From positions 1 through 11,818 of the forward strand of contig CALDGV010000057.1 in assembly GCA_937941745.1 (NCBI GenBank): 11,818 nt of DNA, written 5' to 3'. The DNA is from an uncultured Prosthecobacter sp. (GTDB lineage: Bacteria > Verrucomicrobiota > Verrucomicrobiia > Verrucomicrobiales > Verrucomicrobiaceae). Below are positions 1 through 6,921 of the stretch, in pieces. The notes beneath the pieces are model-generated. The model had not been told where the DNA came from, searched no databases, and saw only the letters and a list, made by a program, of their open reading frames with translations. Position numbers and translations under genes: made by a program. How positions within the stretch are numbered: position 1 is the first letter of the stretch; every line of letters starts with the position of its first letter.

Positions 1-1
1 T

Positions 2-2383
2 TCCTTGGACATCATTGCCGACCTCAGCGGTTCAGCGACAAGCTTTGTCGATGCCGGCATCCGTGCGGACACCGCCTATGAATACCGCATCATGGCCTAC
101 AACAGCACGGGGGAAAGCGCCTGGAGCAGCGTCTTGTTTGCAGTGACAGCCGCTGGAGACCAGGTCTTCAACCTCACCACGGATGACAGCGGCGGTGCAG
201 ATGCCATGCTGCGCTATGACAGCCCTGCGGTGAACTACGGCTCATCCGCAACGCTCCCGGTCACCGATACTGCCTTGGCGGATGCTTCATTGGCGCCGCT
301 GACCAAGGCCTGGCTGCGCTTCAACCTTGGATCCCTGCCCGCGCTCAAGTCCGCACGGCTGAAGCTGGCTTATGTGGGGGGAGAAAACCTGGCGGAGACG
401 TTTGCGGCGGATGGCTACTACTGGATGACCGCCCGGCTCCTGGCGGAGGCTTCTGACACCTGGGACGAGGCCACCATCACCTGGAATGATGCACCGCAAA
501 ACAATGCCTCCGGCATGGGGGTCACCGGCATCACGCAGCAGGTGGGCAGCTACTTCCATTTTGACAGCTCCACTCTGCCTGCTCCGGACAGCGTGGTGCC
601 CTTGGCGCTGACCGCCAGCACGCTGAACACCAACCGCGGTGCCAACAATCTGCTCACGTTGGCCCTCGTCACCTCCGCAGGCCAGAGTGGTGCCATGATC
701 TGGGCTGCGCGTGAGCATCCCAGCCTGCCGCCGCCGACCTTGGAGGTCACGGTGGCGAGCACGCTGCCATCCCGTCCGGGATTTCTGGCCATCTCGTCTG
801 GCAGCGGCAGCAGTCTCATCCTGAGCTGGATGGATTTCACGGCCGATGAAACAGGTTTCCAGATCGAACGTCGTGCTGCGAATGGCGCCTGGGCGCTCAT
901 CCACACCACCACTGCGGGGGAGGTCAGTCACACGGATTCCACGGCGCTTCCGGGGGTGGTCTATGACTACCGGGTGCGCGCCGTCACACCTGCAGGCGCA
1001 TCCTCGTGGGCCACGATGCCTTCCCTCATCCACAGCAGTGAGGCCGTCATCACGGGGGCAGTCTTCTCAGCCGATGGCAGCGCCGTGGACCATGCGGAGG
1101 CTCCTCCCCAGGCGGCGTATGTGCCCACCGGTCTCACCTACTACACGGCAGCTTCGAATTTCGTCACCGGCCAGACGCTCAGCACCTCTGCCCTCAGGAA
1201 CAATTTCAACGGCTGGCTGGGAATGAAGATCACCACGGGCAGTTCACCAGTCGTCGTGCGGGAACTGGGACGCTGGGTGCTCAGCGGCAACACGGCCACG
1301 CACCTCGTGAAGATCGTCGATGCCGTCACCAGCCTGGATGTCCCTGGCGCGTCTGCCACGGTGGATGCGGCCGGCGCTGCGGTCGGCTTTGCGTATGCAC
1401 CGCTCGCCGTGCCGGTCACGCTTGCGGCAAACACCGCCTACTACGTTGTCAGTCAGGAAGTCAGCGGTGGTGACCAGTGGTATGAGGGCAACAACACCCT
1501 CACCTACGTCATGAGCGTGGCCACAGTGAACCAGTCGGTCTATTCCAGCAACGGCACAACCTACACCACCGCCTACAGCGCCAACAACAGCTACATCCCG
1601 GTCACCTTCCGTTATTCAGCGGCCGCCCTGCCTCTGATCAGCGGCCATTCCATGACCACGTTGCGCAATGATTACACCGGCTGGCTGGGCATGGAATTCA
1701 CTACGGGCAGTTCCGTGCTGACGGTGGACGCGCTGGGGCGCTGGGTGGTCGCGGGAAACACCGGCACACACGGCGTGAAGCTTGTGGCTGCCCAGACGGG
1801 CATCGAAGTCGCCGCTGCCAGCGTCGCCACCGCTGGGGCTCCTGCTGGACAGATACGATACGCTTCCCTGCCTGCCTCCATCACCCTTGCGGCAAATACA
1901 AGCTACTACTTGCTCAGCCAGGAGACCGCCGGAGGCGACCAGTGGTATGATTTTGCCCGCCCGGCGCCTGGTTTTTCCTCCGGCTACCAGCAGTGGCTTC
2001 TGAACAATGGGCTGCCCATGGATGGTAGCGCTGCTGGTTCTGCCACAGCAGATCCATTCAGCGACGGCCTGCCCAACCTCGTCAAATATGCACTGGGCCT
2101 TCCCTCTGCCTCCAAAGGTCATCAGGGGAGGCTGGCTCATGGGCGCGTGCAGGAAGGCGGTGCAGACTACCTCACCTTCACCTACGTCCGGCCTGAGCCT
2201 GCGCCAGCCGGCGTCAGCTACACGGTCGAGGGCAATCCGGATCTCAATCCTGCGAACTGGACCAGTGCCGGAATCGTGCCGGTGAGCAGCACAGTGGAGG
2301 GCGGTCTGCGCACCGTGATCATGCGTGATGCCACGCCGATGGCCGGCGGTTCGAAAAGATTCCTGCGCCTGAAGGTGCAGTGA
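2..2383 (+). CDS. Large modular secreted/surface protein (FN3, DNRLRE, tandem repeats), 3' part
   Basis: The reading frame is open from the left edge, so the start and any signal peptide lie outside the window; about 793 codons are visible. Reading along the gene, I see the end of a fibronectin type III domain (to about 150), with the typical AYEYRIMAYNSTGES strand. A DNRLRE-like beta-sandwich follows (about 164-755; TWDEATITWNDAP is its hallmark), then a second FN3 domain (about 764-1021). Two copies of a roughly 98-residue repeat come next (1193-1486 and 1661-1951). The C-terminal domain (about 1976-2383) has DPFSDGLPNLVKYALG, a Ca-loop-like motif I associate with the ends of verrucomicrobial surface proteins, and closes with RFLRLKV. 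FN3 and DNRLRE modules are non-catalytic, binding or spacer units, so a catalytic domain could lie upstream. No enzyme motif is visible in this part. A role in adhesion or glycan binding at the cell surface is inference. The stop is TGA at 2381-2383. Confidence 0.85.
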   Translation, partial: SLDIIADLSGSATSFVDAGIRADTAYEYRIMAYNSTGESAWSSVLFAVTAAGDQVFNLTTDDSGGADAMLRYDSPAVNYGSSATLPVTDTALADASLAPLTKAWLRFNLGSLPALKSARLKLAYVGGENLAETFAADGYYWMTARLLAEASDTWDEATITWNDAPQNNASGMGVTGITQQVGSYFHFDSSTLPAPDSVVPLALTASTLNTNRGANNLLTLALVTSAGQSGAMIWAAREHPSLPPPTLEVTVASTLPSRPGFLAISSGSGSSLILSWMDFTADETGFQIERRAANGAWALIHTTTAGEVSHTDSTALPGVVYDYRVRAVTPAGASSWATMPSLIHSSEAVITGAVFSADGSAVDHAEAPPQAAYVPTGLTYYTAASNFVTGQTLSTSALRNNFNGWLGMKITTGSSPVVVRELGRWVLSGNTATHLVKIVDAVTSLDVPGASATVDAAGAAVGFAYAPLAVPVTLAANTAYYVVSQEVSGGDQWYEGNNTLTYVMSVATVNQSVYSSNGTTYTTAYSANNSYIPVTFRYSAAALPLISGHSMTTLRNDYTGWLGMEFTTGSSVLTVDALGRWVVAGNTGTHGVKLVAAQTGIEVAAASVATAGAPAGQIRYASLPASITLAANTSYYLLSQETAGGDQWYDFARPAPGFSSGYQQWLLNNGLPMDGSAAGSATADPFSDGLPNLVKYALGLPSASKGHQGRLAHGRVQEGGADYLTFTYVRPEPAPAGVSYTVEGNPDLNPANWTSAGIVPVSSTVEGGLRTVIMRDATPMAGGSKRFLRLKVQ
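1193..1951 (+). repeat. Two-copy intragenic repeat encoding a ~98-residue module
   Basis: Copy 1 is 1193-1486 and copy 2 is 1661-1951, a period of 468 bp (156 codons, in frame). Shared blocks include LRN..., GWLGM, TTGSS, LGRWV, GNT.TH.VK, TLAANT.YY, SQE and GGDQWY; aligned by eye, more than half of the residues match. Copy 1 is followed by about 50 extra residues, ending in PVTFRYSA, before copy 2 begins. Copy 2 has no such tail and runs almost directly into the C-terminal domain. The conserved Trp and Tyr residues suggest a beta-sandwich that may bind ligand. I cannot name the family; it vaguely recalls DUF4082-type modules. Confidence 0.8.
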
Positions 2384-2415
2384 GGGGTTGCAAAAGCGCC
2401 CGGGTGCCACGTTCT

Positions 2416-2422
2416 AGGAGGG
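2416..2422 (+). promoter_or_regulatory. Shine-Dalgarno site of the nucleoside hydrolase gene
   Basis: AGGAGGG lies four bases upstream of the ATG at 2427. It is the strongest Shine-Dalgarno match among the genes in this window and fixes the start. The gap from the preceding stop is only 43 bases with no obvious terminator, so read-through from the surface-protein gene is possible. Confidence 0.75.
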
Positions 2423-2426
2423 TCGC

Positions 2427-3401
2427 ATGAAGCCCTTCCACACCCTTGCCTTTTGTCTCATCGCTGCTGTCAGTCAGGCCGCCGCACCGGTGAAGCTCAT
2501 CTTCGACACCGACATGGGCAACGATGTCGATGACCTCATGGCACTGTGCATGATTCACAATCTGCAAAAGCGCGGCGCGTGCGAGTTGCTGGCTGTCACC
2601 GTGACGAAGGATCATCCGCAGGCCGCGGCCTTTGTCGATGCGGTGAACACGCTCTACGGTTATCCCGACACGCCCATCGGCGTCGTGCGCAATGGCGCGG
2701 CGAAGGAGCCGGGGAAGTTCAATTTGCTCGCCGACAAACATCCGCACGACCTCAAAAGCGGTGCCGATGCTCCTGAAGCGGGCGGTTTGATCAAGGACAT
2801 CCTCGCGAAGCAGCCGGATGGTAGTGTGGTGATCGCGCAGGTGGGCTTTTTCACCAATCTGGCTCGTCTCATGGACGACGCGGAGGCGAAGGCGCTCATC
2901 GCGAAAAAGGTGAGGTTTCTCAGCCTCATGGCCGGTGCCTTTCAAACGGTGAACTTCAACACCCGGCACCTTGAGTACAACGTGAAGCTCGACATCCCCG
3001 CCGCGCAAAAGCTGGCGAAGCAATGGCCGACGCCGATGGTGTGGAGCGGCTTCGAGATCGGCGTGGCGGCGGCCTTTCCGCATGTCGTGATCGAGCAGGA
3101 CCTCGACTACATGCCGAATCATCCGCTGAAGGACGCCTACTACCTCTACAACCCGCCGCCGCACGACCGCCCCACCTGGGACCCGACCTCGGTGCTGTAT
3201 GCCATCTACCCGGATCGAGGCTACTTCGACCTCTCGCCTCCGGGGAACGTGATCGTGGAGGACGACTCTGCCACGCTCTTCCGCCCCACGAAGGACGGCA
3301 AAGGCAAACACCGCTACCTCATCATGAGCCCCGAACAGACCAGCCGCGTGCGTGAGGCCATCGTGCAGCTCAGTGTGGAGCCGCCGCCTTCAAAGAAATA
3401 G
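2427..3401 (+). CDS. Exported nucleoside hydrolase (IUNH superfamily)
   Basis: The 324-residue protein is predicted to hydrolyse the N-glycosidic bond of ribonucleosides or a related ribosyl substrate. A short signal peptide (Lys2, hydrophobic residues 6-16, Ala-rich cleavage zone near 18-20) puts it in the periplasm or outside. The family hallmark DTDMGNDVDD is at residues 27-36 and supplies the Asp cluster that binds calcium and ribose. FFTNLARLM (141-149) corresponds to the usual TNLA segment, EYN (183-185) to the EFN motif, and Asp252 in WDPTSVLYAI to the distal calcium ligand. Length is normal for the family. The start is fixed by a strong Shine-Dalgarno site. Cytoplasmic salvage forms of the family lack a signal peptide, so export suggests scavenging of environmental nucleosides (inference). 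Base specificity cannot be read from sequence, and the true substrate may be another ribosyl compound. It converges on the SNase-like gene, with ten bases between stop codons. Confidence 0.88.
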   Translation: MKPFHTLAFCLIAAVSQAAAPVKLIFDTDMGNDVDDLMALCMIHNLQKRGACELLAVTVTKDHPQAAAFVDAVNTLYGYPDTPIGVVRNGAAKEPGKFNLLADKHPHDLKSGADAPEAGGLIKDILAKQPDGSVVIAQVGFFTNLARLMDDAEAKALIAKKVRFLSLMAGAFQTVNFNTRHLEYNVKLDIPAAQKLAKQWPTPMVWSGFEIGVAAAFPHVVIEQDLDYMPNHPLKDAYYLYNPPPHDRPTWDPTSVLYAIYPDRGYFDLSPPGNVIVEDDSATLFRPTKDGKGKHRYLIMSPEQTSRVREAIVQLSVEPPPSKK

Positions 3402-3411
3402 GGCGTAGGGC

Positions 3412-4128
3412 TCAGCGGCTGCCTGCGGAAGGCACGGGGATGCTCTTCGACTTCGCCCAGATGCCGGCTTTGCCGGTGCGGGCCTTTTCATCCAGCCGCT
3501 TGAGTTCGGCGAGGTAGGTGGCCTGATCCCGGCGGTCATCGGGAAGCTCGGTCATCACGCTGCCGACGCGGGCGTAGCCATAGCGCATGAGCAGGTCGGC
3601 GAGATAAACAGGGCCCTGAGGCTGCTGCACCAAAATCACGGCGTAGTAGCGTACGGTGTTCGGCACCCTTTCCCAGCGGGTCAGGACGTTGAAGTGGTTC
3701 TCCTTGAGCAGCTTGGAGACGTACAGAGCAGCATCCTGGCCGGTGCTGATGATGTCCTTCTCCTCGGCCTCGAACCACCGGCCCTGCTCTGCCACCCGCT
3801 GGGGATGGTCCATGGTGGTCTCCAGGGCGTCCACGTAGTAGAGCACGAAGACGTATTCATCATTGCCATGGCGGATGCGCAGGGTGTCGGCCTCGTTGGA
3901 GGCGCTTTCCACCAGCGCCGGGGAGGTGAGGATTTCAAACTTGGCCGTTGGGCTTTTGGGCATGCCGCCTTCGTCGGCCTTGGTCACTCCAGGCACTCCG
4001 GCCACCGGAATCTTGACCGCCGCCGCAGGTGTTTCCTGCCGCCCGCGCATGATCACGCCGACCAGCACCACCAGCAGCAGCAGCATGAAGGTGATGGCGA
4101 GGTTCAGCAGGGCGGTGCGGAAAGGCAT
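3412..4128 (-). CDS. Membrane-anchored SNase-fold (thermonuclease-like) protein
   Basis: The 238-residue protein has one N-terminal membrane segment (about 7-27), a low-complexity linker to about residue 65, and a staphylococcal-nuclease-like OB-fold domain (about 75-226) predicted to face the periplasm. From Asp81 to Thr104 it aligns without gaps to residues 21-44 of staphylococcal nuclease. Asp81, Asp100 and Glu103 match Asp21, Asp40 and Glu43, and Arg160 (VRYYAVIL) matches Arg87. Val95 sits where the catalytic Arg35 should be, and Ala101 replaces Thr41. The later LADLLMRYGYARV and AGIW segments are also family-like. The metal site therefore looks kept but half of the arginine pair is missing, so the protein may be a weak nuclease, use another residue, or only bind nucleic acid or protein. 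No Shine-Dalgarno site is evident before the ATG. It is transcribed divergently from pyrE. Confidence 0.8.
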   Translation of the reverse strand: MPFRTALLNLAITFMLLLLVVLVGVIMRGRQETPAAAVKIPVAGVPGVTKADEGGMPKSPTAKFEILTSPALVESASNEADTLRIRHGNDEYVFVLYYVDALETTMDHPQRVAEQGRWFEAEEKDIISTGQDAALYVSKLLKENHFNVLTRWERVPNTVRYYAVILVQQPQGPVYLADLLMRYGYARVGSVMTELPDDRRDQATYLAELKRLDEKARTGKAGIWAKSKSIPVPSAGSR

Positions 4129-4257
4129 GAGGCGGCATGGATTGTCCCGGAAACGTGCCCATGCTCAAGCAATTAACCTTGGTGAAGCATTTTCCAGGTG
4201 GAGGAAATCCAAGCAGCGCCTTGCGTGCCGCCAGTGTCCCGCTAAAGCCAGCACATC
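4129..4257. other. Divergent intergenic region, SNase-like gene / pyrE
   Basis: These 129 bases must hold promoters for both divergent genes, unless pyrE is read from elsewhere. I see no convincing -35/-10 pair on either strand; TTGGTG at 4179-4184 is a weak -35 candidate with no good partner. GGAGG near 4200 is too far from the pyrE ATG and lies upstream of an in-frame TAA at 4243-4245, so it does not serve pyrE. No attenuator hairpin with a T-run is visible before pyrE. Confidence 0.5.
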
Positions 4258-4830
4258 ATGTCCCTCGAATCCGACCGCGCCGAACTGGCCCAGATCCTCC
4301 GCAGCAAATCCGTCAAAACCGGCAAATTCACCCTCGCCTCCGGCAAGGAGAGTGACCTCTATGTGGACTGCCGCGTGACGACCCTGGATGCCCGCGGCGC
4401 AGTGCTGGTGGGCCGGGTGCTGCATGACCTGCTGCGCAAGGAAGAGGCGGCGCGGAATCTGAGGATTGGCTCTCTCGGAGGTCTGACGATGGGTGCGGAT
4501 CCGATCACGCTGGCCGTGGCGATGTCCTCCAGCCTCGCTGGCGATGCTAGGCCTGTGCAGGCTTTTGTCGTGCGCAAGGAAGCCAAGGGGCACGGTCGCG
4601 GCAAGCGCATCGAGGGCAACTTCACCCCGGATCAGCCGGTGGTGGTGGTGGATGATGTGATCACCACGGGTGAATCGACCCTGAAAGCCATTCAGGCCAT
4701 TGAGGAAGAGGGCGGCAAGGTGGCCTTCGCGCTGATCCTGGTGGATCGTCAGGAGGGCGGCCGCGAAAACATCGAATCCAAGGGCTATCCGGTCGTGGCG
4801 GCCTACACGCGTGCCGAGCTGGTGGGCTGA
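4258..4830 (+). CDS. pyrE: Orotate phosphoribosyltransferase
   Basis: This is the fifth step of de novo pyrimidine synthesis: orotate plus PRPP gives OMP plus pyrophosphate, in the cytoplasm. The 190-residue length is usual. FTLASGKESDLYVDCR (24-39) is the N-terminal family signature. VVRKEAKGHGRGKRIEG (104-120) holds the mobile catalytic loop with Arg106, Lys107, Lys110 and His112. VVVVDDVITTGEST (128-141) is the PRPP-binding motif with the Asp132/Asp133 pair. The ATG at 4258 is secure because an in-frame TAA lies just upstream at 4243-4245, leaving no room for another start. That short leader contains no Shine-Dalgarno sequence. No other pyrimidine gene is adjacent. The next gene, a GtrA-like membrane protein, follows in the same direction after a 62-base hairpin-rich spacer and may be co-transcribed. 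Confidence 0.95.
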   Translation: MSLESDRAELAQILRSKSVKTGKFTLASGKESDLYVDCRVTTLDARGAVLVGRVLHDLLRKEEAARNLRIGSLGGLTMGADPITLAVAMSSSLAGDARPVQAFVVRKEAKGHGRGKRIEGNFTPDQPVVVVDDVITTGESTLKAIQAIEEEGGKVAFALILVDRQEGGRENIESKGYPVVAAYTRAELVG

Positions 4831-4837
4831 GGCTCTG

Positions 4838-4856
4838 AACCTGCCCGAGCCAGGTT
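4838..4856 (+). other. Small hairpin after pyrE (6-bp stem, 7-nt loop)
   Basis: AACCTG (4838-4843) and CAGGTT (4851-4856) are perfect inverted repeats around CCCGAGC. An overlapping alternative pairs GGCTC (4831-4835) with GAGCC (4847-4851), so two mutually exclusive folds exist. The bases that follow (GTCTGACGG) are not a T-run, so this is a poor intrinsic terminator. It may be an mRNA-end stabiliser or chance. Confidence 0.4.
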
Positions 4857-4867
4857 GTCTGACGGGA

Positions 4868-4889
4868 ATGCTGCTTGCGGAGTCAGCAT
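4868..4889 (+). promoter_or_regulatory. Hairpin presenting the GtrA Shine-Dalgarno site in its loop
   Basis: ATGCTG (4868-4873) pairs perfectly with CAGCAT (4884-4889), leaving a 10-base loop, CTTGCGGAGT. The loop contains GGAG (4879-4882), ten bases upstream of the ATG at 4893. This supports the 4893 start. A role in translation control is speculative, and a 6-bp stem of this kind can arise by chance. Confidence 0.4.
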
Positions 4890-4892
4890 GAC

Positions 4893-5432
4893 ATGTCAGA
4901 GACCCCGCCCATGATCTCGCTGATTCAGAGTGCCTGGCGCTTCGTGCGCGAAAACGACTTTGCCACCCTGAGGCGTGCATTTCTTAGCCGGAGCACCCAT
5001 CCGGTCATCCAGTTCATCAAGTACGGGTTCTGTGGTGTGGCAGCCACAGTGGTCCATCAGGGCATCTTTTTCATCCTGGCCTACACCGTCCTGCCGGCCG
5101 GGGATGGCATGGTGGTGGAAGGCAGGCCCATCACCGACGAAATGCGCTACTGGAACGGCATGCTGAACAACATCATCGCCTTCACACCGGCGCTTTTGTT
5201 CTCTTACTGGTTGAATGCGGCCTTTGTGTTCATCCCGGGCAGGCATTCCAGGCTGACCGAATTCGGTCTTTTCACCCTGGTGGCCTTGATCGGCAATGTG
5301 GCGGGCCTGCTGGGCGGGCCAAAGCTGATTGACTGGTTTGGCATCCCCACCTGGAGCGCCCAGGGCACCTTCATTTTCACCTCCTTCCTGGTGAACTATC
5401 TCTGCCGGAAGTTCATCATTTTCAAAGGCTGA
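4893..5432 (+). CDS. GtrA-family integral membrane protein
   Basis: The 179-residue protein has four predicted membrane segments (about 41-67, 90-113, 122-142 and 155-173), the GtrA layout. FIKYGFCGVAATVVHQGIFF (41-60) is the typical first segment, SYWLNAAFVF (104-113) matches the conserved S.(W/F)N..F.F motif, and NYLCRKFIIFK (168-178) is the usual C-terminal NY..RK..F ending. GtrA proteins are small inner-membrane proteins linked to export or flipping of lipid-linked sugars for cell-surface polysaccharides; the exact role varies. The loop of about 22 residues between segments 1 and 2 is longer than I would expect. I chose ATG 4893 because GGAG precedes it by ten bases. A TTG at 4875 (six residues longer) and an ATG at 4911 are in-frame alternatives. 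No glycosyltransferase is adjacent, so its sugar substrate cannot be inferred. Confidence 0.8.
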   Translation: MSETPPMISLIQSAWRFVRENDFATLRRAFLSRSTHPVIQFIKYGFCGVAATVVHQGIFFILAYTVLPAGDGMVVEGRPITDEMRYWNGMLNNIIAFTPALLFSYWLNAAFVFIPGRHSRLTEFGLFTLVALIGNVAGLLGGPKLIDWFGIPTWSAQGTFIFTSFLVNYLCRKFIIFKG

Positions 5433-5526
5433 CGATCGCGCAGAAAGCCCACAGAAAACTTGCGTCTCCAGCCGGCTCCGGGACATTCTGCGGCTGCTTT
5501 TTCCTGCTTCGCGCCTTCTCCCCTAC

Positions 5527-6921
5527 ATGAAACGCCTCTTCTCCTTTGGCAAACGACCCTCCAATCCGCCGCCGCGGATGCCGTCGGTCTCAGAAGGAGT
5601 GGCAGGTTGGGCGCCGGTGAAATCCTACCCCACGCCGGTGGAGCTGACGCAGATGATGCCCGGCGGGGTGTATCAGTTTGACCTCCTCATCGGTCAGGGT
5701 GGCATGGGTGCCGTCTATCGCGGACACCAGCTCAAGCTGGGGCGCCCAGTGGCCATCAAGATCCTGCATCAGGACCACGGAACGGACTATGCCTATGCAG
5801 AGCGCTTTCGCCGCGAAGCCCAGGCGCTGGCCCAAATGAACCATCCCAACATCGTCAGCGTGCATGATTTCGGGGTGGTGGGGGAGTACCTCTACTATGT
5901 CATGGAGTTCATCCGTGGCATTGACCTCCATCAGCGCCTCTGCAGCGGCTCGCTGACGCCTGTGCAGGCCACGGAAATCCTGGTCCGGATCTGCGATGGG
6001 CTGACCTATGCGCACTCCAAGGGCATCGTGCATCGGGACATCAAGCCTGCGAACATCCTGCTGGCCGATGATGGGCGCATCAAGCTGGCGGATTTCGGCC
6101 TCGCCAAACGCTTCGATTCGCGTGCCACGATGCTCACCCAGACCAACATGGCCATGGGTACCCCGGACTATGCGGCGCCGGAGCAGTATGATGCCAAGGC
6201 GGAGATCGATCCGCGGGCTGACATCTATGCGCTGGGCGTGGTCTTCTACCAGATGCTCACAGGGCAGCTGCCTCGCGGTGCCTGGCAGCCTCCGTCCGCC
6301 ATGCTTGGCTGCGATCCCCGCATTGATGCCATCATCACTCGTGCGCTGAAGCCCGACCGCAACCAGCGCCAGTCCACGGCAGAGGAGTTCAAGATGGAGC
6401 TTTTGTCCGCCTTTCAGCCGCTGGCAGAACCCGTAGCGGCGGCATCTGCGGCTCCTGCGGTGCCCGCAGCCAGGGCTCCCAGCGGCCCGGCGGCGAACGC
6501 TCCCAAGCCCTTGGCGGGCCGCATCCTGATTCTTGAGGATGACGTGCTTTTGCGGAACCTGATGACCCGGACGCTGAAAAAGGAAGGGTATGAGGTCGTC
6601 GAGACAGCGGATGGCAGCGACACCGTGAAGGCTTACAGCGAGGCGCTGATGGCCAAGCGCCCCTTCGACATCGTGCTGATCGACCTGACCATCCCGCTCG
6701 GCATGGGAGGCGCCCGGGCGATGCAGCTGCTTCGTCAGGCTGACCCCCAGGTGGATGCCATCGTTTCCAGCGGCAACCGTGGTGATCCTGCCATGCTTCA
6801 GCCCAGTGCTCATGGCTTCGCGGATGTGCTGCCCAAGCCTTATGACAGCGAGGACCTGGTGCGCCTCGTCAAACTCGTCCTCACCCGCCGCCGGGAAAGG
6901 CTGGCCAAGCTTGGCGCATGA
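5527..6921 (+). CDS. Ser/Thr protein kinase fused to a C-terminal receiver domain
   Basis: The 464-residue cytoplasmic protein has no membrane segment. A basic, Pro-rich N-terminus precedes a Hanks-type kinase domain (about 48-295). The kinase has the glycine loop GQGGMGAVYRG (56-66), Lys78 in VAIK, Glu97 in helix C, HRDIKPANIL (169-178; Asp171 catalytic), DFG (189-191) and a GTPDYAAPE activation segment (211-219). All catalytic residues are intact. An Ala/Pro linker (about 298-329) leads to a CheY-like receiver (about 331-453) with the acidic pair Asp338/Asp339, phospho-acceptor Asp386 in LIDLTIP, Ser414 or Ser415 at the switch position and Lys437 in LPKPYD. Both modules therefore look active, so a histidine kinase may tune the Ser/Thr kinase or the reverse; neither partner is in view. 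The ATG at 5527 has a pyrimidine-rich leader and no Shine-Dalgarno; Met18 is an alternative start. The stop overlaps the next start (ATGA), implying translational coupling. Confidence 0.92.
   Translation: MKRLFSFGKRPSNPPPRMPSVSEGVAGWAPVKSYPTPVELTQMMPGGVYQFDLLIGQGGMGAVYRGHQLKLGRPVAIKILHQDHGTDYAYAERFRREAQALAQMNHPNIVSVHDFGVVGEYLYYVMEFIRGIDLHQRLCSGSLTPVQATEILVRICDGLTYAHSKGIVHRDIKPANILLADDGRIKLADFGLAKRFDSRATMLTQTNMAMGTPDYAAPEQYDAKAEIDPRADIYALGVVFYQMLTGQLPRGAWQPPSAMLGCDPRIDAIITRALKPDRNQRQSTAEEFKMELLSAFQPLAEPVAAASAAPAVPAARAPSGPAANAPKPLAGRILILEDDVLLRNLMTRTLKKEGYEVVETADGSDTVKAYSEALMAKRPFDIVLIDLTIPLGMGGARAMQLLRQADPQVDAIVSSGNRGDPAMLQPSAHGFADVLPKPYDSEDLVRLVKLVLTRRRERLAKLGA

Noticed and set aside
2384..2426. 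Terminator after the surface-protein gene around CCCGGG
   Set aside because: Only a 6-bp palindrome without a loop and no T-run; not a credible intrinsic terminator.
4889..4898. Perfect 10-bp palindrome TGACATGTCA over the gtrA start codon
   Set aside because: About one 10-bp palindrome per kilobase is expected by chance, and there is no second copy nearby.
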